Below are positions 1-5,751 of a stretch of 5,751 nucleotides of DNA, piece after piece. This DNA is from Lachnospiraceae bacterium UBA4380 (GTDB lineage Bacteria; Bacillota; Clostridia; Lachnospirales; Lachnospiraceae). Under the pieces are notes generated by a model that was given only the letters and a program-made list of their open reading frames with translations, was not told where the DNA came from and searched no databases. The DNA lies in NCBI GenBank assembly GCA_002390025.1, contig DGRU01000154.1, positions 1 to 5,751 on the forward strand, written 5' to 3'. A program made the translations under genes and the position numbers. Position 1 is the stretch's first letter. Each line of letters begins with the position of its first letter.

Positions 1-501
1 GTGTTCCAGAACTTTAATCTCTTCCCGCACTTTTCGGTCATGCGCAACCTGACGGAGGCGCCGATCCATGTGCAGAAACGGGAGAGAGGCGAAGTGGAGG
101 CGGAAGCCAGAGAGCTGATCCGCAAGATGGGTCTTGAGGGGAAGGAAAACTATTATCCCCAGCAGCTTTCCGGCGGTCAGCAGCAGCGTGTCGCCATCGC
201 CCGCGCTCTTGCTATGAATCCCAAAATGCTCTTTTTTGATGAGCCCACATCGGCCCTGGATCCCGAGCTGACCGGTGAGATCCTCAAGGTCATCCGCCAG
301 CTGGCCCAGGAAAAGATGACCATGGTCATTGTCACTCACGAGATGGGCTTTGCAAGAGACGTCGCGGATCGTGTCATCTTTATGGACGGCGGATACATCG
401 TCGAAGAAGGACACCCTGAGGATGTCATCAGTAATCCGAGTGAGGAGCGCACCAAACAGTTCCTCTCCAGATTCTCCGGGCAGGGCGCAATCAACGAATA
501 G
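1..501 (+). CDS. Polar amino-acid ABC transporter, ATP-binding subunit (5' end cut by window)
   Basis: This is the ATPase of an ABC importer of the polar amino-acid uptake family (GlnQ/HisP/ArtM type), which powers import from a membrane permease and a substrate-binding protein on the cytoplasmic face of the membrane. In the 166 visible residues, the Q-loop glutamine is residue 3 (in FQNFNLFPH), the ABC signature LSGGQ is at 56-60, Walker B (MLFFDEP) at 76-82 with catalytic Glu81, the D-loop SALD at 84-87 and the switch His at 113 (VTHE). The C-terminal run [17 protein letters not shown] is typical of this subfamily. Full-length relatives are about 240-255 residues, so some 75-85 N-terminal residues including Walker A lie upstream of the window. 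The first codon, GTG, is therefore an internal Val and not a start. The stop is TAG at 499-501. The substrate is unknown; the epimerase-like gene 97 bp downstream hints at an amino acid that is also a racemase substrate. Family assignment is secure, specificity is not. Confidence 0.93.
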   Translation: MFQNFNLFPHFSVMRNLTEAPIHVQKRERGEVEAEARELIRKMGLEGKENYYPQQLSGGQQQRVAIARALAMNPKMLFFDEPTSALDPELTGEILKVIRQLAQEKMTMVIVTHEMGFARDVADRVIFMDGGYIVEEGHPEDVISNPSEERTKQFLSRFSGQGAINE

Positions 502-598
502 AGCTTATTACACTTTGCTGTTTCTGCTCCGTGGTGCTGACAAAGATTTTTCCATGGACAATGCAGGAATGGTCCCTGTTCGAGAGGGCTTTCAGAAT

Positions 599-1378
599 AT
601 GAGACTCAGAATTATCATGGCGGATCCGGCGGGCAACCGGACCGCCATTGTGCGTACACCTGTACCTGCGGATCAGAGGGCGCAGATTGCGGCAAAACTC
701 CTGCAGATGAAAGACCTGCGGGCGGAGCAGGCCGGATTTGAGACAGCTCCTCTGATGGGAGGGGCCGGCAGACTCCAGATGATGGGCGGTGAATTCTGCG
801 GAAACGCGGCCCGGAGCTACGGATATCTTCTCTGGAAGGAAAAAGAGGAAACGCAGGGGAAGGCGGCGGGAGATATTCAGATCGAAATTTCCGGGAGCCC
901 GCATCCGCTGCGCGTGTTCTGCGATCCCGCACAGGACAGCTCCTACGCGGAGATGCCCATGCCGCAGGCAGTTGAATACAGCCCGGAGGGATATCCCCTG
1001 GTCATCAGCGAAGGCATCACGCATATGATTGTGGAAGACAGGGAACCTGATGAAGACCTGATCCGGACTGCGGTCGATACCTACGGACAAAAGTGGGATG
1101 CTTTCGGGATCATGTTTCTGAAAGGGAAAAAGCTGATCCCTGTCGTATATGTAGCTGCGGCAGGTTCCCTGGTATATGAGTCCTCCTGCGGGAGCGGTTC
1201 TCTTGCCGCAGCCTGGTACCTGGAACAGAAAACCGCCCGGGACGGCCTGTCATCCTATTGTTTTCAGGAGCCGGGAGGCACCATCAGGGTGAAAATCCTC
1301 CGGGAAAAAGGCGGAACTGTCTCAGGACGAATGGGCGGTGCCCTGTTACTGGAAAAAGAGACAGAAATTGAAGTGTGA
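599..1378 (+). CDS. Diaminopimelate epimerase-fold protein, probable cofactor-independent amino-acid racemase/epimerase
   Basis: The 259-residue product has the two-cysteine active site of the DapF superfamily, in which one Cys takes and the other gives a proton at the substrate alpha-carbon without PLP. The first Cys is residue 67 in GGEFCGNAAR and the second is residue 197 in SSCGSGSLAA. DPAGN at 9-13 stands where DapF has its N-terminal GLGNDF motif, and GITHMIV (139-145) where DapF has its GNPHxV motif. The segments around the cysteines fit the family, but the N-terminal motif and the second Cys box (CGSGS rather than CGTGA) differ from canonical DapF. This points to a paralogue such as the histidine racemases of the CntK/HisR type or another amino-acid epimerase. 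The start at 599 is preferred because a GAGAGGG ribosome-binding sequence (582-588) precedes it with a 10-nt gap and because MRLRIIMADPAGN gives the normal N-terminus. ATGs at 554 and 569 lack a good ribosome-binding site. The stop is TGA. It probably shares a transcript with the ABC ATPase gene upstream, since no terminator is evident in the 97-bp gap. Family call is good; substrate is unknown. Confidence 0.8.
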   Translation: MRLRIIMADPAGNRTAIVRTPVPADQRAQIAAKLLQMKDLRAEQAGFETAPLMGGAGRLQMMGGEFCGNAARSYGYLLWKEKEETQGKAAGDIQIEISGSPHPLRVFCDPAQDSSYAEMPMPQAVEYSPEGYPLVISEGITHMIVEDREPDEDLIRTAVDTYGQKWDAFGIMFLKGKKLIPVVYVAAAGSLVYESSCGSGSLAAAWYLEQKTARDGLSSYCFQEPGGTIRVKILREKGGTVSGRMGGALLLEKETEIEV

Positions 1379-1380
1379 GA

Positions 1381-1444
1381 TTGGAGACAGGGGACGGTTT
1401 GGAGACAGGGGACGGTTTGGAGACACAGAACCGTCCCCTGTCTC
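1381..1444. repeat. REP-like repeat cluster: two direct copies and one inverted copy of a GGGGACGGT element
   Basis: The 18-mer ttggagacaggggacggt occurs at 1381-1398 and again, identical and abutting, at 1399-1416. A third copy begins at 1417 but breaks off after ttggagaca. The reverse complement of its core (aaccgtcccctgtctc) follows at 1429-1444. Such short G-rich elements in direct and inverted pairs between genes resemble the REP/palindromic elements that are dispersed in many bacterial genomes, some of them mobilised by RAYT (TnpA_REP) transposases. No transposase is in this window, so mobility is inference. The cluster starts two bases after the upstream stop codon. Confidence 0.75.
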
Positions 1445-1453
1445 TCTTTTTTT
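1402..1453 (+). terminator. Rho-independent terminator formed by the REP-like repeat
   Basis: Bases 1402-1417 pair perfectly with 1429-1444 (16 bp, GC-rich core), leaving an 11-nt loop. TCT follows, then seven Ts at 1447-1453. This is a strong intrinsic terminator for the racemase-like gene that stops at 1378. The first repeat copy (1384-1399) could pair with the same right arm instead, with a larger loop, so two mutually exclusive hairpins are possible. The T-run is present only on the + strand side, so it is read as a one-way terminator. Confidence 0.8.
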
Positions 1454-1477
1454 ATTTCTACTGCCGTGATGTTGTTT

Positions 1478-1483
1478 TATAAT
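1478..1483 (+). promoter_or_regulatory. Isolated perfect TATAAT, possible -10 box upstream of glpP
   Basis: A perfect TATAAT lies at 1478-1483. The only spacing-compatible -35 (TTTCTA at 1455-1460, 17-bp spacer) matches the consensus at three of six positions and overlaps the tail of the terminator. The surrounding 1454-1620 stretch is AT-rich, so a chance match is quite possible. Confidence 0.3.
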
Positions 1484-1532
1484 AGAGTCATAGATTCCGC
1501 GGCGATATATTTTTATACAGAGATATACAGAT

Positions 1533-1562
1533 TTGACAAATTGTAAAATAAATAAATGAAAT
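1533..1562 (+). promoter_or_regulatory. Candidate promoter with consensus -35 TTGACA upstream of glpP
   Basis: TTGACA at 1533-1538 is a perfect sigma-A -35 box. The best -10 candidate is TGAAAT at 1557-1562 (four of six, 18-bp spacer). A direct repeat of TATACAGA (1514-1521 and 1524-1531), with copies exactly 10 bp apart, sits immediately upstream, and the near-palindrome ACAAATTGT (1536-1544) overlaps the -35. Those could be binding sites for a regulator. The start would fall near 1569, giving a leader of about 295 nt for glpP. Confidence 0.4.
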
Positions 1563-1575
1563 TGTGTTGCAATTT
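1559..1575. repeat. Perfect 6-5-6 inverted repeat (AAATTG-N5-CAATTT), possible operator
   Basis: AAATTG (1559-1564) and CAATTT (1570-1575) form a perfect inverted repeat with a 5-bp centre, lying just upstream of and adjoining the -35 box at 1577. Position and symmetry suit a dimeric repressor or activator site. The sequence does not match the CcpA cre, Rex or FNR consensus as I know them, so no factor is named. Confidence 0.4.
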
Positions 1576-1576
1576 G

Positions 1577-1604
1577 TTGAAAATAATGGTATCCTTCTTG
1601 TAAT
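1577..1604 (+). promoter_or_regulatory. Best candidate promoter for glpP
   Basis: TTGAAA at 1577-1582 (five of six) and TGTAAT at 1599-1604 (five of six) are separated by 16 bp, a good sigma-A type match. Transcription would start near 1611, about 14 nt before the hairpin that begins at 1625. That placement resembles an attenuated leader, in which a terminator lies close to the 5' end of the RNA. Confidence 0.5.
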
Positions 1605-1624
1605 AGAAGATTGTGCCTGGAGAG

Positions 1625-1687
1625 AAGAGTATATGGCCGCGTAAAGGTTCGACAGAACCTGTGTTTGTGGCGTATATTCTTTTTTTT
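1625..1687 (+). terminator. Terminator-like hairpin in the glpP leader, candidate GlpP antitermination target
   Basis: The left arm 1625-1640 pairs with 1667-1681 through about 15 base pairs, including a few G-U pairs and one bulged G (1636). Within it is a second hairpin, AGGTTC-GACA-GAACCT (1645-1660). The stem runs directly into eight Ts at 1680-1687, the layout of an intrinsic terminator. It lies about 175 bp before the glpP start, so read-through would be needed for glpP expression from the promoters at 1533-1604. In Bacillus subtilis GlpP binds leader RNA of glp genes and prevents termination; a hairpin here suggests glpP controls itself. The structure is read by eye without energy calculation. 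Confidence 0.55.
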
Positions 1688-1863
1688 GTGCCGTTTTCCG
1701 GAAAAACCTGTACAGCATCCCGCTCAGATTCCCGAAAGAAGGGAGACGTCCCTCTTGAAGGTAGAGGAGAAATTGTCAGGCTTTCGACGCATTCCGGCCT
1801 TCGCCAGAACATTTATTGTGCGGCCGACGTGTAAGATGTTTTCATTGGCAAAGGGGGAAATGC
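1688..1863 (+). other. Distal part of the glpP leader, no gene seen
   Basis: No convincing gene lies here. Visible structure includes the perfect palindrome TTTTCCGGAAAA (1694-1705), a small hairpin AGGGA-GACG-TCCCT (1740-1753), an overlapping alternative hairpin CCTCT-N7-AGAGG (1751-1767), and CGGCC/GGCCG arms at 1795-1799 and 1822-1826. The two hairpins around 1740-1767 share bases 1751-1753 and so cannot both form. The stretch ends with the AAGGGGG ribosome-binding site (1851-1857) of glpP. Open frames through this region lack ribosome-binding sites and family-like sequence. Confidence 0.4.
1851..1857 (+). promoter_or_regulatory. Ribosome-binding site fixing the glpP start
   Basis: AAGGGGG ends 6 nt before the ATG at 1864. 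An ATG at 1860 is out of frame and too close to this site, and the in-frame ATG at 1816 has no such site. The same heptamer at the same distance precedes glpF. Confidence 0.75.
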
Positions 1864-2442
1864 ATGGGAAGAGAGTTTGTAGAAAAAGTCGAAGCTTCAC
1901 CAATCATTGCGGCGGTCAAGAATGACGAGGAACTTGAGAACTGCCTCAAGTCGGAAATCGATGTGGTTTTCATCCTGTACGGGGATGTCGTCACGATTCC
2001 GGGAATCATAGACAGGATCAAGGACAGCGGCAGGACCGCTATGGTACATCTGGATCTCGTGTCGGGACTGATGCAGAAGGAGATATCACTTGATTTCATC
2101 CGCTACAGAACGAGGGCGGACGGCATCATCACGACGCGGGCCAATCTGATCCACCATGCAAAGGAGCTCGGCCTTTCGACAGTACTCAGGTTTTTCATTC
2201 TGGACAGTATGGCGCTCTCCAATATTGAAAAGCTGACCCGGGTCAACCATGCGGCCATGCCGGATGTAATAGAGATCCTCCCGGGGATCATCGTTCCCAA
2301 GATCATGCGGAAAATCAGCGCGATGAGCTGTGTTCCTGTGATCGCAGGAGGCCTGATCAAAGACCGTGAGGACGTGATGAACATGCTCAAAAACGGGGCG
2401 GTGGCCATTTCCACCAGCGCCCGGGACGTCTGGTTTATGTAA
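1864..2442 (+). CDS. glpP: Glycerol-3-phosphate-responsive antiterminator GlpP
   Basis: GlpP is a cytoplasmic RNA-binding regulator. With glycerol-3-phosphate bound, it prevents premature termination in leaders of glycerol genes, as shown in B. subtilis. The product is 192 residues, the normal family length, and carries the recognisable blocks of this alpha/beta (barrel-like) family: SPIIAAVK near residues 12-19, HLDLVSGL at 62-69, ADGIITT at 85-91, a DxxAL segment at 114-118, PDVIEILPG at 133-141, VIAGGLI at 159-165 and GAVAISTS at 178-185. The Gly-rich C-terminal loops are where the family is expected to hold the phosphate. The ATG at 1864 has an AAGGGGG site 6 nt upstream and yields the standard N-terminus. 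It precedes glpK by 230 bp, with a long upstream leader holding a terminator-like hairpin. The leaders of glpK and of the last gene also carry hairpins, which suits a local GlpP regulon. The assignment is confident; RNA targets are inferred. Confidence 0.95.
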   Translation: MGREFVEKVEASPIIAAVKNDEELENCLKSEIDVVFILYGDVVTIPGIIDRIKDSGRTAMVHLDLVSGLMQKEISLDFIRYRTRADGIITTRANLIHHAKELGLSTVLRFFILDSMALSNIEKLTRVNHAAMPDVIEILPGIIVPKIMRKISAMSCVPVIAGGLIKDREDVMNMLKNGAVAISTSARDVWFM

Positions 2443-2555
2443 GGCGGTAAGGTGCAGGGCCGAAGCCGGCTGGCAGAGACGGTGCTCCACCATATGTACA
2501 GTTTATCCATGGCACAGATTTCTTAACATTTGTACACGAAATGCTGTCCGTGTGA

Positions 2556-4169
<1,614 letters not shown>

Positions 4170-4235
4170 TATATTTAAGAACTAACTTATAAATAGACTT
4201 GTATTAGTGAGACATATGTAATTATTAATACTATT

Positions 4236-4256
4236 GCCGGATGATTTTGTTCCGGC
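4236..4256 (+). other. Small hairpin just upstream of the glpF ribosome-binding site
   Basis: GCCGGA (4236-4241) and TCCGGC (4251-4256) form a perfect 6-bp stem with a 9-nt AT-rich loop, standing out in an AT-rich gap. There is no T-run after it, so it is not a terminator. It ends 13 nt before the AAGGGGG site (4270-4276) of glpF. A perfect palindrome CCTTATAAGG (4264-4273) overlaps that site. A role in message processing, stability or translation of glpF is possible but unproven. Confidence 0.4.
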
Positions 4257-4282
4257 GTCCTATCCTTATAAGGGGGTTTATA

Positions 4283-5008
4283 ATGAGTGGAATGAGTATT
4301 CTTATTTGTGAACTGGTCGGTACAGCCCTTCTCGTCCTTCTGGGCGACGGCGTGTGCATGAACATCAACCTGAACAAGTCCGGTCAGAAGGGCGGAGGCG
4401 CCTGCCTGTGCGGTATCGGCTGGGGTCTTGCGGTCATGGTTCCCGCGTTTATCTTCGGCAAAGCCACCGGCGCACATTTCAACCCTGCTGTCACAATTGC
4501 TCTTGCGGTAAACGGCTCTGTAGGCTGGGGATCGGTTCCCTTCTATCTGATCGGAGAGATGGTCGGCGGTTTCCTCGGTGCCAGCGTTCTGACACTGATG
4601 TATCACGATCATCTGGCCGCTACACCTGAAAATGATGTCAAGCGCGGCTGCTACTGCACAGCTCCTTCGATCCGCAACACAGGTCTGAACTTCCTGTCCG
4701 AGTTCATTGACACATTTGTCCTCATGTTCGCGATCCTGGGTATCGGTCAGACTGCAGCCGGCGACACAGGCCTCAACTTTGTCTTCGTATGGGCGATCAT
4801 CACTGCCATCGGCATGTCCTTCGGCGGCGTGACCGGCTATGCGATGAATGCAGCCAGAGACTTCAGCCCTCGTCTTGCATTTGCACTGTTCTGCCCCGGC
4901 GACAACAAGGATGCAGACTGGGGTTATTCCTGGATCCCTGTGGTTGCTCCCATCTGCGGCTCAGTCGTTGCGGCACTTGTCTACGGCGTGATGCCTTTCC
5001 CTGCATGA
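4283..5008 (+). CDS. glpF: Glycerol uptake facilitator (aquaglyceroporin)
   Basis: GlpF is a major intrinsic protein that lets glycerol diffuse passively through the cell membrane. The 241-residue product has six hydrophobic spans (roughly residues 5-24, 39-58, 83-106, 136-158, 163-183, 216-236) and the two pore-lining half-helices. The first pore box is canonical, HFNPAVT (65-71, NPA at 67-69). The second reads MNAARDFSPR (188-197), NAA in place of NPA, with the selectivity Arg at 192 and the family Asp at 193 kept. Trp47 and Tyr186 fill the aromatic selectivity positions (Trp48 and Phe200 in E. coli GlpF), consistent with glycerol rather than water selectivity. A CYC pair (123-125) lies in the loop between spans 3 and 4. 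The ATG at 4283 follows AAGGGGG by 6 nt. It lies between glpK and the dehydrogenase, as expected for glycerol uptake. Confidence 0.95.
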   Translation: MSGMSILICELVGTALLVLLGDGVCMNINLNKSGQKGGGACLCGIGWGLAVMVPAFIFGKATGAHFNPAVTIALAVNGSVGWGSVPFYLIGEMVGGFLGASVLTLMYHDHLAATPENDVKRGCYCTAPSIRNTGLNFLSEFIDTFVLMFAILGIGQTAAGDTGLNFVFVWAIITAIGMSFGGVTGYAMNAARDFSPRLAFALFCPGDNKDADWGYSWIPVVAPICGSVVAALVYGVMPFPA

Positions 5009-5067
5009 TCAGTGCTGCCGGACCGGTAAGAGAAAAAATATAGTTTTCTTTTATTGAAAATGATATA

Positions 5068-5170
5068 GCTGTTCAGCTTCCATGGCTCACAATGCTCCGC
5101 AGCGTCCGCAGTATTTTTCATGCACGCATGGCTCATTGCAGACGCGCAGATCCCGGTAAAGCTGAATAGT
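5068..5170. other. Structured intergenic element closed by a long inverted repeat (possible RNA element)
   Basis: Bases 5068-5079 and 5159-5170 pair through 12 base pairs (three G-U as RNA), with TTCAGCTT/AAGCTGAA as the perfect eight-bp core. They enclose about 79 nt that hold a GCGTC/GACGC stem (5102-5106 with 5141-5145), a tandem TCCGCAG at 9-nt period (5096-5102, 5105-5111) and a direct repeat CATGGCTCA (5081-5089, 5127-5135). The interior is clearly more GC-rich than the flanks. It does not match any riboswitch or small RNA class that I recognise. It could be an RNA element in the leader of the dehydrogenase gene or a decayed insertion, and the structure was read by eye. Confidence 0.35.
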
Positions 5171-5190
5171 AACAAATTGTTTTGAATAAT
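5162..5190 (+). promoter_or_regulatory. Weak candidate promoter for the dehydrogenase gene
   Basis: AATAAT at 5185-5190 matches the -10 consensus at five of six positions, with a poor -35 (CTGAAT, 5162-5167) 17 bp upstream. Between the boxes lies ACAAATTGT (5172-5180), the same 9-mer that overlaps the TTGACA upstream of glpP. The start would fall near 5197, just before the leader hairpin at 5201, an arrangement like that of glpP. Confidence 0.3.
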
Positions 5191-5200
5191 TGAGTGTTTT

Positions 5201-5262
5201 GGAGATGGAGTCGACATATAAAGGGCCTCAGTATCAGGCCTGTATTGTTCGACTCCATTTCT
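5201..5262 (+). promoter_or_regulatory. Two-tier leader hairpin upstream of the dehydrogenase gene, candidate GlpP target
   Basis: ATGGAGTCGA (5205-5214) pairs perfectly with TCGACTCCAT (5249-5258). With G-U pairs the stem extends outward to 5201 and 5262 (14 bp). A second stem, GGCCT/AGGCC (5224-5228 with 5236-5240), tops the structure with a 7-nt loop. No T-run follows, so it does not look like a complete intrinsic terminator. It sits 40 nt before the start codon, upstream of the AGGAGG site (5288-5293). The TGGAGA at the foot of the left arm (5200-5205) also occurs at the foot of the glpP leader hairpin (1618-1623). A regulatory or message-stabilising role is inferred. Confidence 0.55.
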
Positions 5263-5302
5263 GAAAAAGGCTCATTTGGAAACCACCAGGAGGAATCAAC
5301 TT

Positions 5303-5751
5303 ATGTATGATGTTATAATCATCGGCGCAGGCGTCACGGGATGCGCGGTCGCACGCGAGCTTTCCCGCTACAAAGTAAACGTCTGCGTGCTGGATAAGGA
5401 GGAGGATGTCTGCAGCGGCACATCCAAGGCCAACAGCGCGATCATCCACGCCGGTTTCGATGCACCTGCAGGGTCCCTGATGGCCCGCTTCAACGTGCGC
5501 GGCAATGAGATGATGGATGACTATGCCAGAGACCTCGACATTCCCTTTAAACGCAACGGCGCCATGGTCGTCTGTATCCATGAGTCCGAGAAGGACGGCC
5601 TCAAGGACCTCTATGACCGCGGAATCGCCAACGGCGTCAAGGGTCTGGAGATCCTGGACCGCGAGCAGGCTCTTGAAAAGGAGCCCAATCTCTCCGAGAA
5701 CGTGGTCGCCGCCCTCTATGCGCCCACCAGCGGGATCATCTGCCCCTTCAT
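5303..5751 (+). CDS. glpA: FAD-dependent oxidoreductase, probable glycerol-3-phosphate dehydrogenase (GlpA-like), 3' end cut by window
   Basis: Only the first 149 codons are in the window. The N-terminus MYDVIIIGAGVTGCAVAREL is a Rossmann FAD-binding beta-alpha-beta unit with GxGxxG at residues 8-13 and an acidic residue at the end of the second strand (VCVLDKEE). The following SKANSAIIHAGFD segment (41-53) is typical of the D-amino-acid-oxidase/GlpA/LhgO superfamily, where it contacts the flavin. Members of this clostridial type are usually near 480 residues, followed by a second NAD/FAD oxidoreductase gene and a small DUF1667 gene; those would lie beyond the window. The expected reaction is oxidation of glycerol-3-phosphate to dihydroxyacetone phosphate, following GlpK. 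The start is fixed by AGGAGG (5288-5293) 9 nt before the ATG. The 294-bp gap after glpF holds structured RNA and a weak promoter, so this gene may be controlled separately. An L-2-hydroxyglutarate oxidase-like activity cannot be excluded from the fragment; the glp context favours GlpA. Confidence 0.75.
   Translation, partial: MYDVIIIGAGVTGCAVARELSRYKVNVCVLDKEEDVCSGTSKANSAIIHAGFDAPAGSLMARFNVRGNEMMDDYARDLDIPFKRNGAMVVCIHESEKDGLKDLYDRGIANGVKGLEILDREQALEKEPNLSENVVAALYAPTSGIICPF

Noticed and set aside
1..3. GTG at the first base as a start codon
   Set aside because: The protein begins at the Q-loop and lacks Walker A, so the gene is cut by the window edge and this codon is an internal Val.
329..598. 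Longer upstream start for the racemase-like protein (329, 554 or 569)
   Set aside because: From 329 it would overlap the ABC ATPase gene by over 170 bp with unrelated, low-complexity-like sequence; 554 and 569 lack a ribosome-binding site, whereas 599 has one and gives the family-like N-terminus.
491..1090. 199-codon reading frame on the minus strand
   Set aside because: It lies opposite the racemase gene, has no recognisable motif and mirrors the codon structure of the + strand gene.
1381..1444. Tandem 18-mers as a CRISPR remnant
   Set aside because: The copies abut with no spacer sequence and one is inverted, which fits a REP-like element and not a CRISPR array.
1611..1925. Open frames through the glpP leader (also 1613-1834, and minus-strand 1488-1812)
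   Set aside because: No ribosome-binding sites, no family-like sequence, and the frames run through terminator and promoter-like features.
4199..4228. Promoter upstream of glpF (TTGTAT with an 18-bp spacer to TATTAA)
   Set aside because: Both boxes are weak matches in an AT-rich gap, and no terminator separates glpK from glpF, so co-transcription is the simpler reading.
5082..5159. 25-residue open frame between glpF and the dehydrogenase gene
   Set aside because: No ribosome-binding site and no recognisable peptide; it lies within the inverted-repeat element, which explains the region better.

Overview
The window looks like chromosome from an anaerobic, low-to-mid GC Gram-positive bacterium, most likely a member of the Clostridia (Lachnospiraceae-like). 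This is inferred from three things. The GlpP-type glycerol antiterminator is a Firmicutes protein. The Shine-Dalgarno sequences are strong and purine-rich (AAGGGGG, AAAGGAGG, AGGAGG). The gene order glpP - glpK - glpF - FAD-dependent glycerol-3-phosphate dehydrogenase is of Firmicutes type. All supported genes are on the + strand.

Region 1 (1-1378) deals with amino acids. It opens inside the ATPase gene of a polar amino-acid ABC transporter (GlnQ/HisP type, N-terminal third missing). After 97 bp comes a compact protein of the diaminopimelate-epimerase fold with both catalytic cysteines. The pairing suggests uptake of an amino acid followed by its racemisation or epimerisation, but the substrate cannot be read from the sequence. 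Two bases after its stop lies a REP-like repeat (two direct copies plus one inverted copy of an 18-mer) that forms a strong hairpin with a U-run and probably ends this unit.

Region 2 (1379-1863, 485 bp) holds no gene. It contains promoter-like elements, short direct and inverted repeats, and a terminator-like hairpin with eight Ts well before the glpP ribosome-binding site, so glpP appears to have a long leader that may be subject to attenuation.

Region 3 (1864-5751) is a glycerol-utilisation locus. GlpP is a glycerol-3-phosphate-responsive RNA-binding antiterminator, GlpK is glycerol kinase, GlpF is the glycerol channel, and the last gene (cut by the window end) is an FAD-dependent dehydrogenase, probably the GlpA-like glycerol-3-phosphate dehydrogenase. 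Glycerol enters through GlpF, GlpK traps it as glycerol-3-phosphate, and the dehydrogenase oxidises that to dihydroxyacetone phosphate. Glycerol-3-phosphate is also the expected activator of GlpP, giving positive feedback. The leaders of glpP, glpK and the dehydrogenase each carry a long hairpin that could be a GlpP target. The two with U-rich tails (glpP and glpK) look like conditional terminators.

Points that depart from the textbook system: GlpK has Glu where the PTS-phosphorylated His sits in enterococcal and Bacillus enzymes; the second NPA box of GlpF reads NAA; and a roughly 100-nt region closed by a long inverted repeat lies between glpF and the dehydrogenase. No mobile-element genes, CRISPR arrays, tRNAs or rRNAs were seen.
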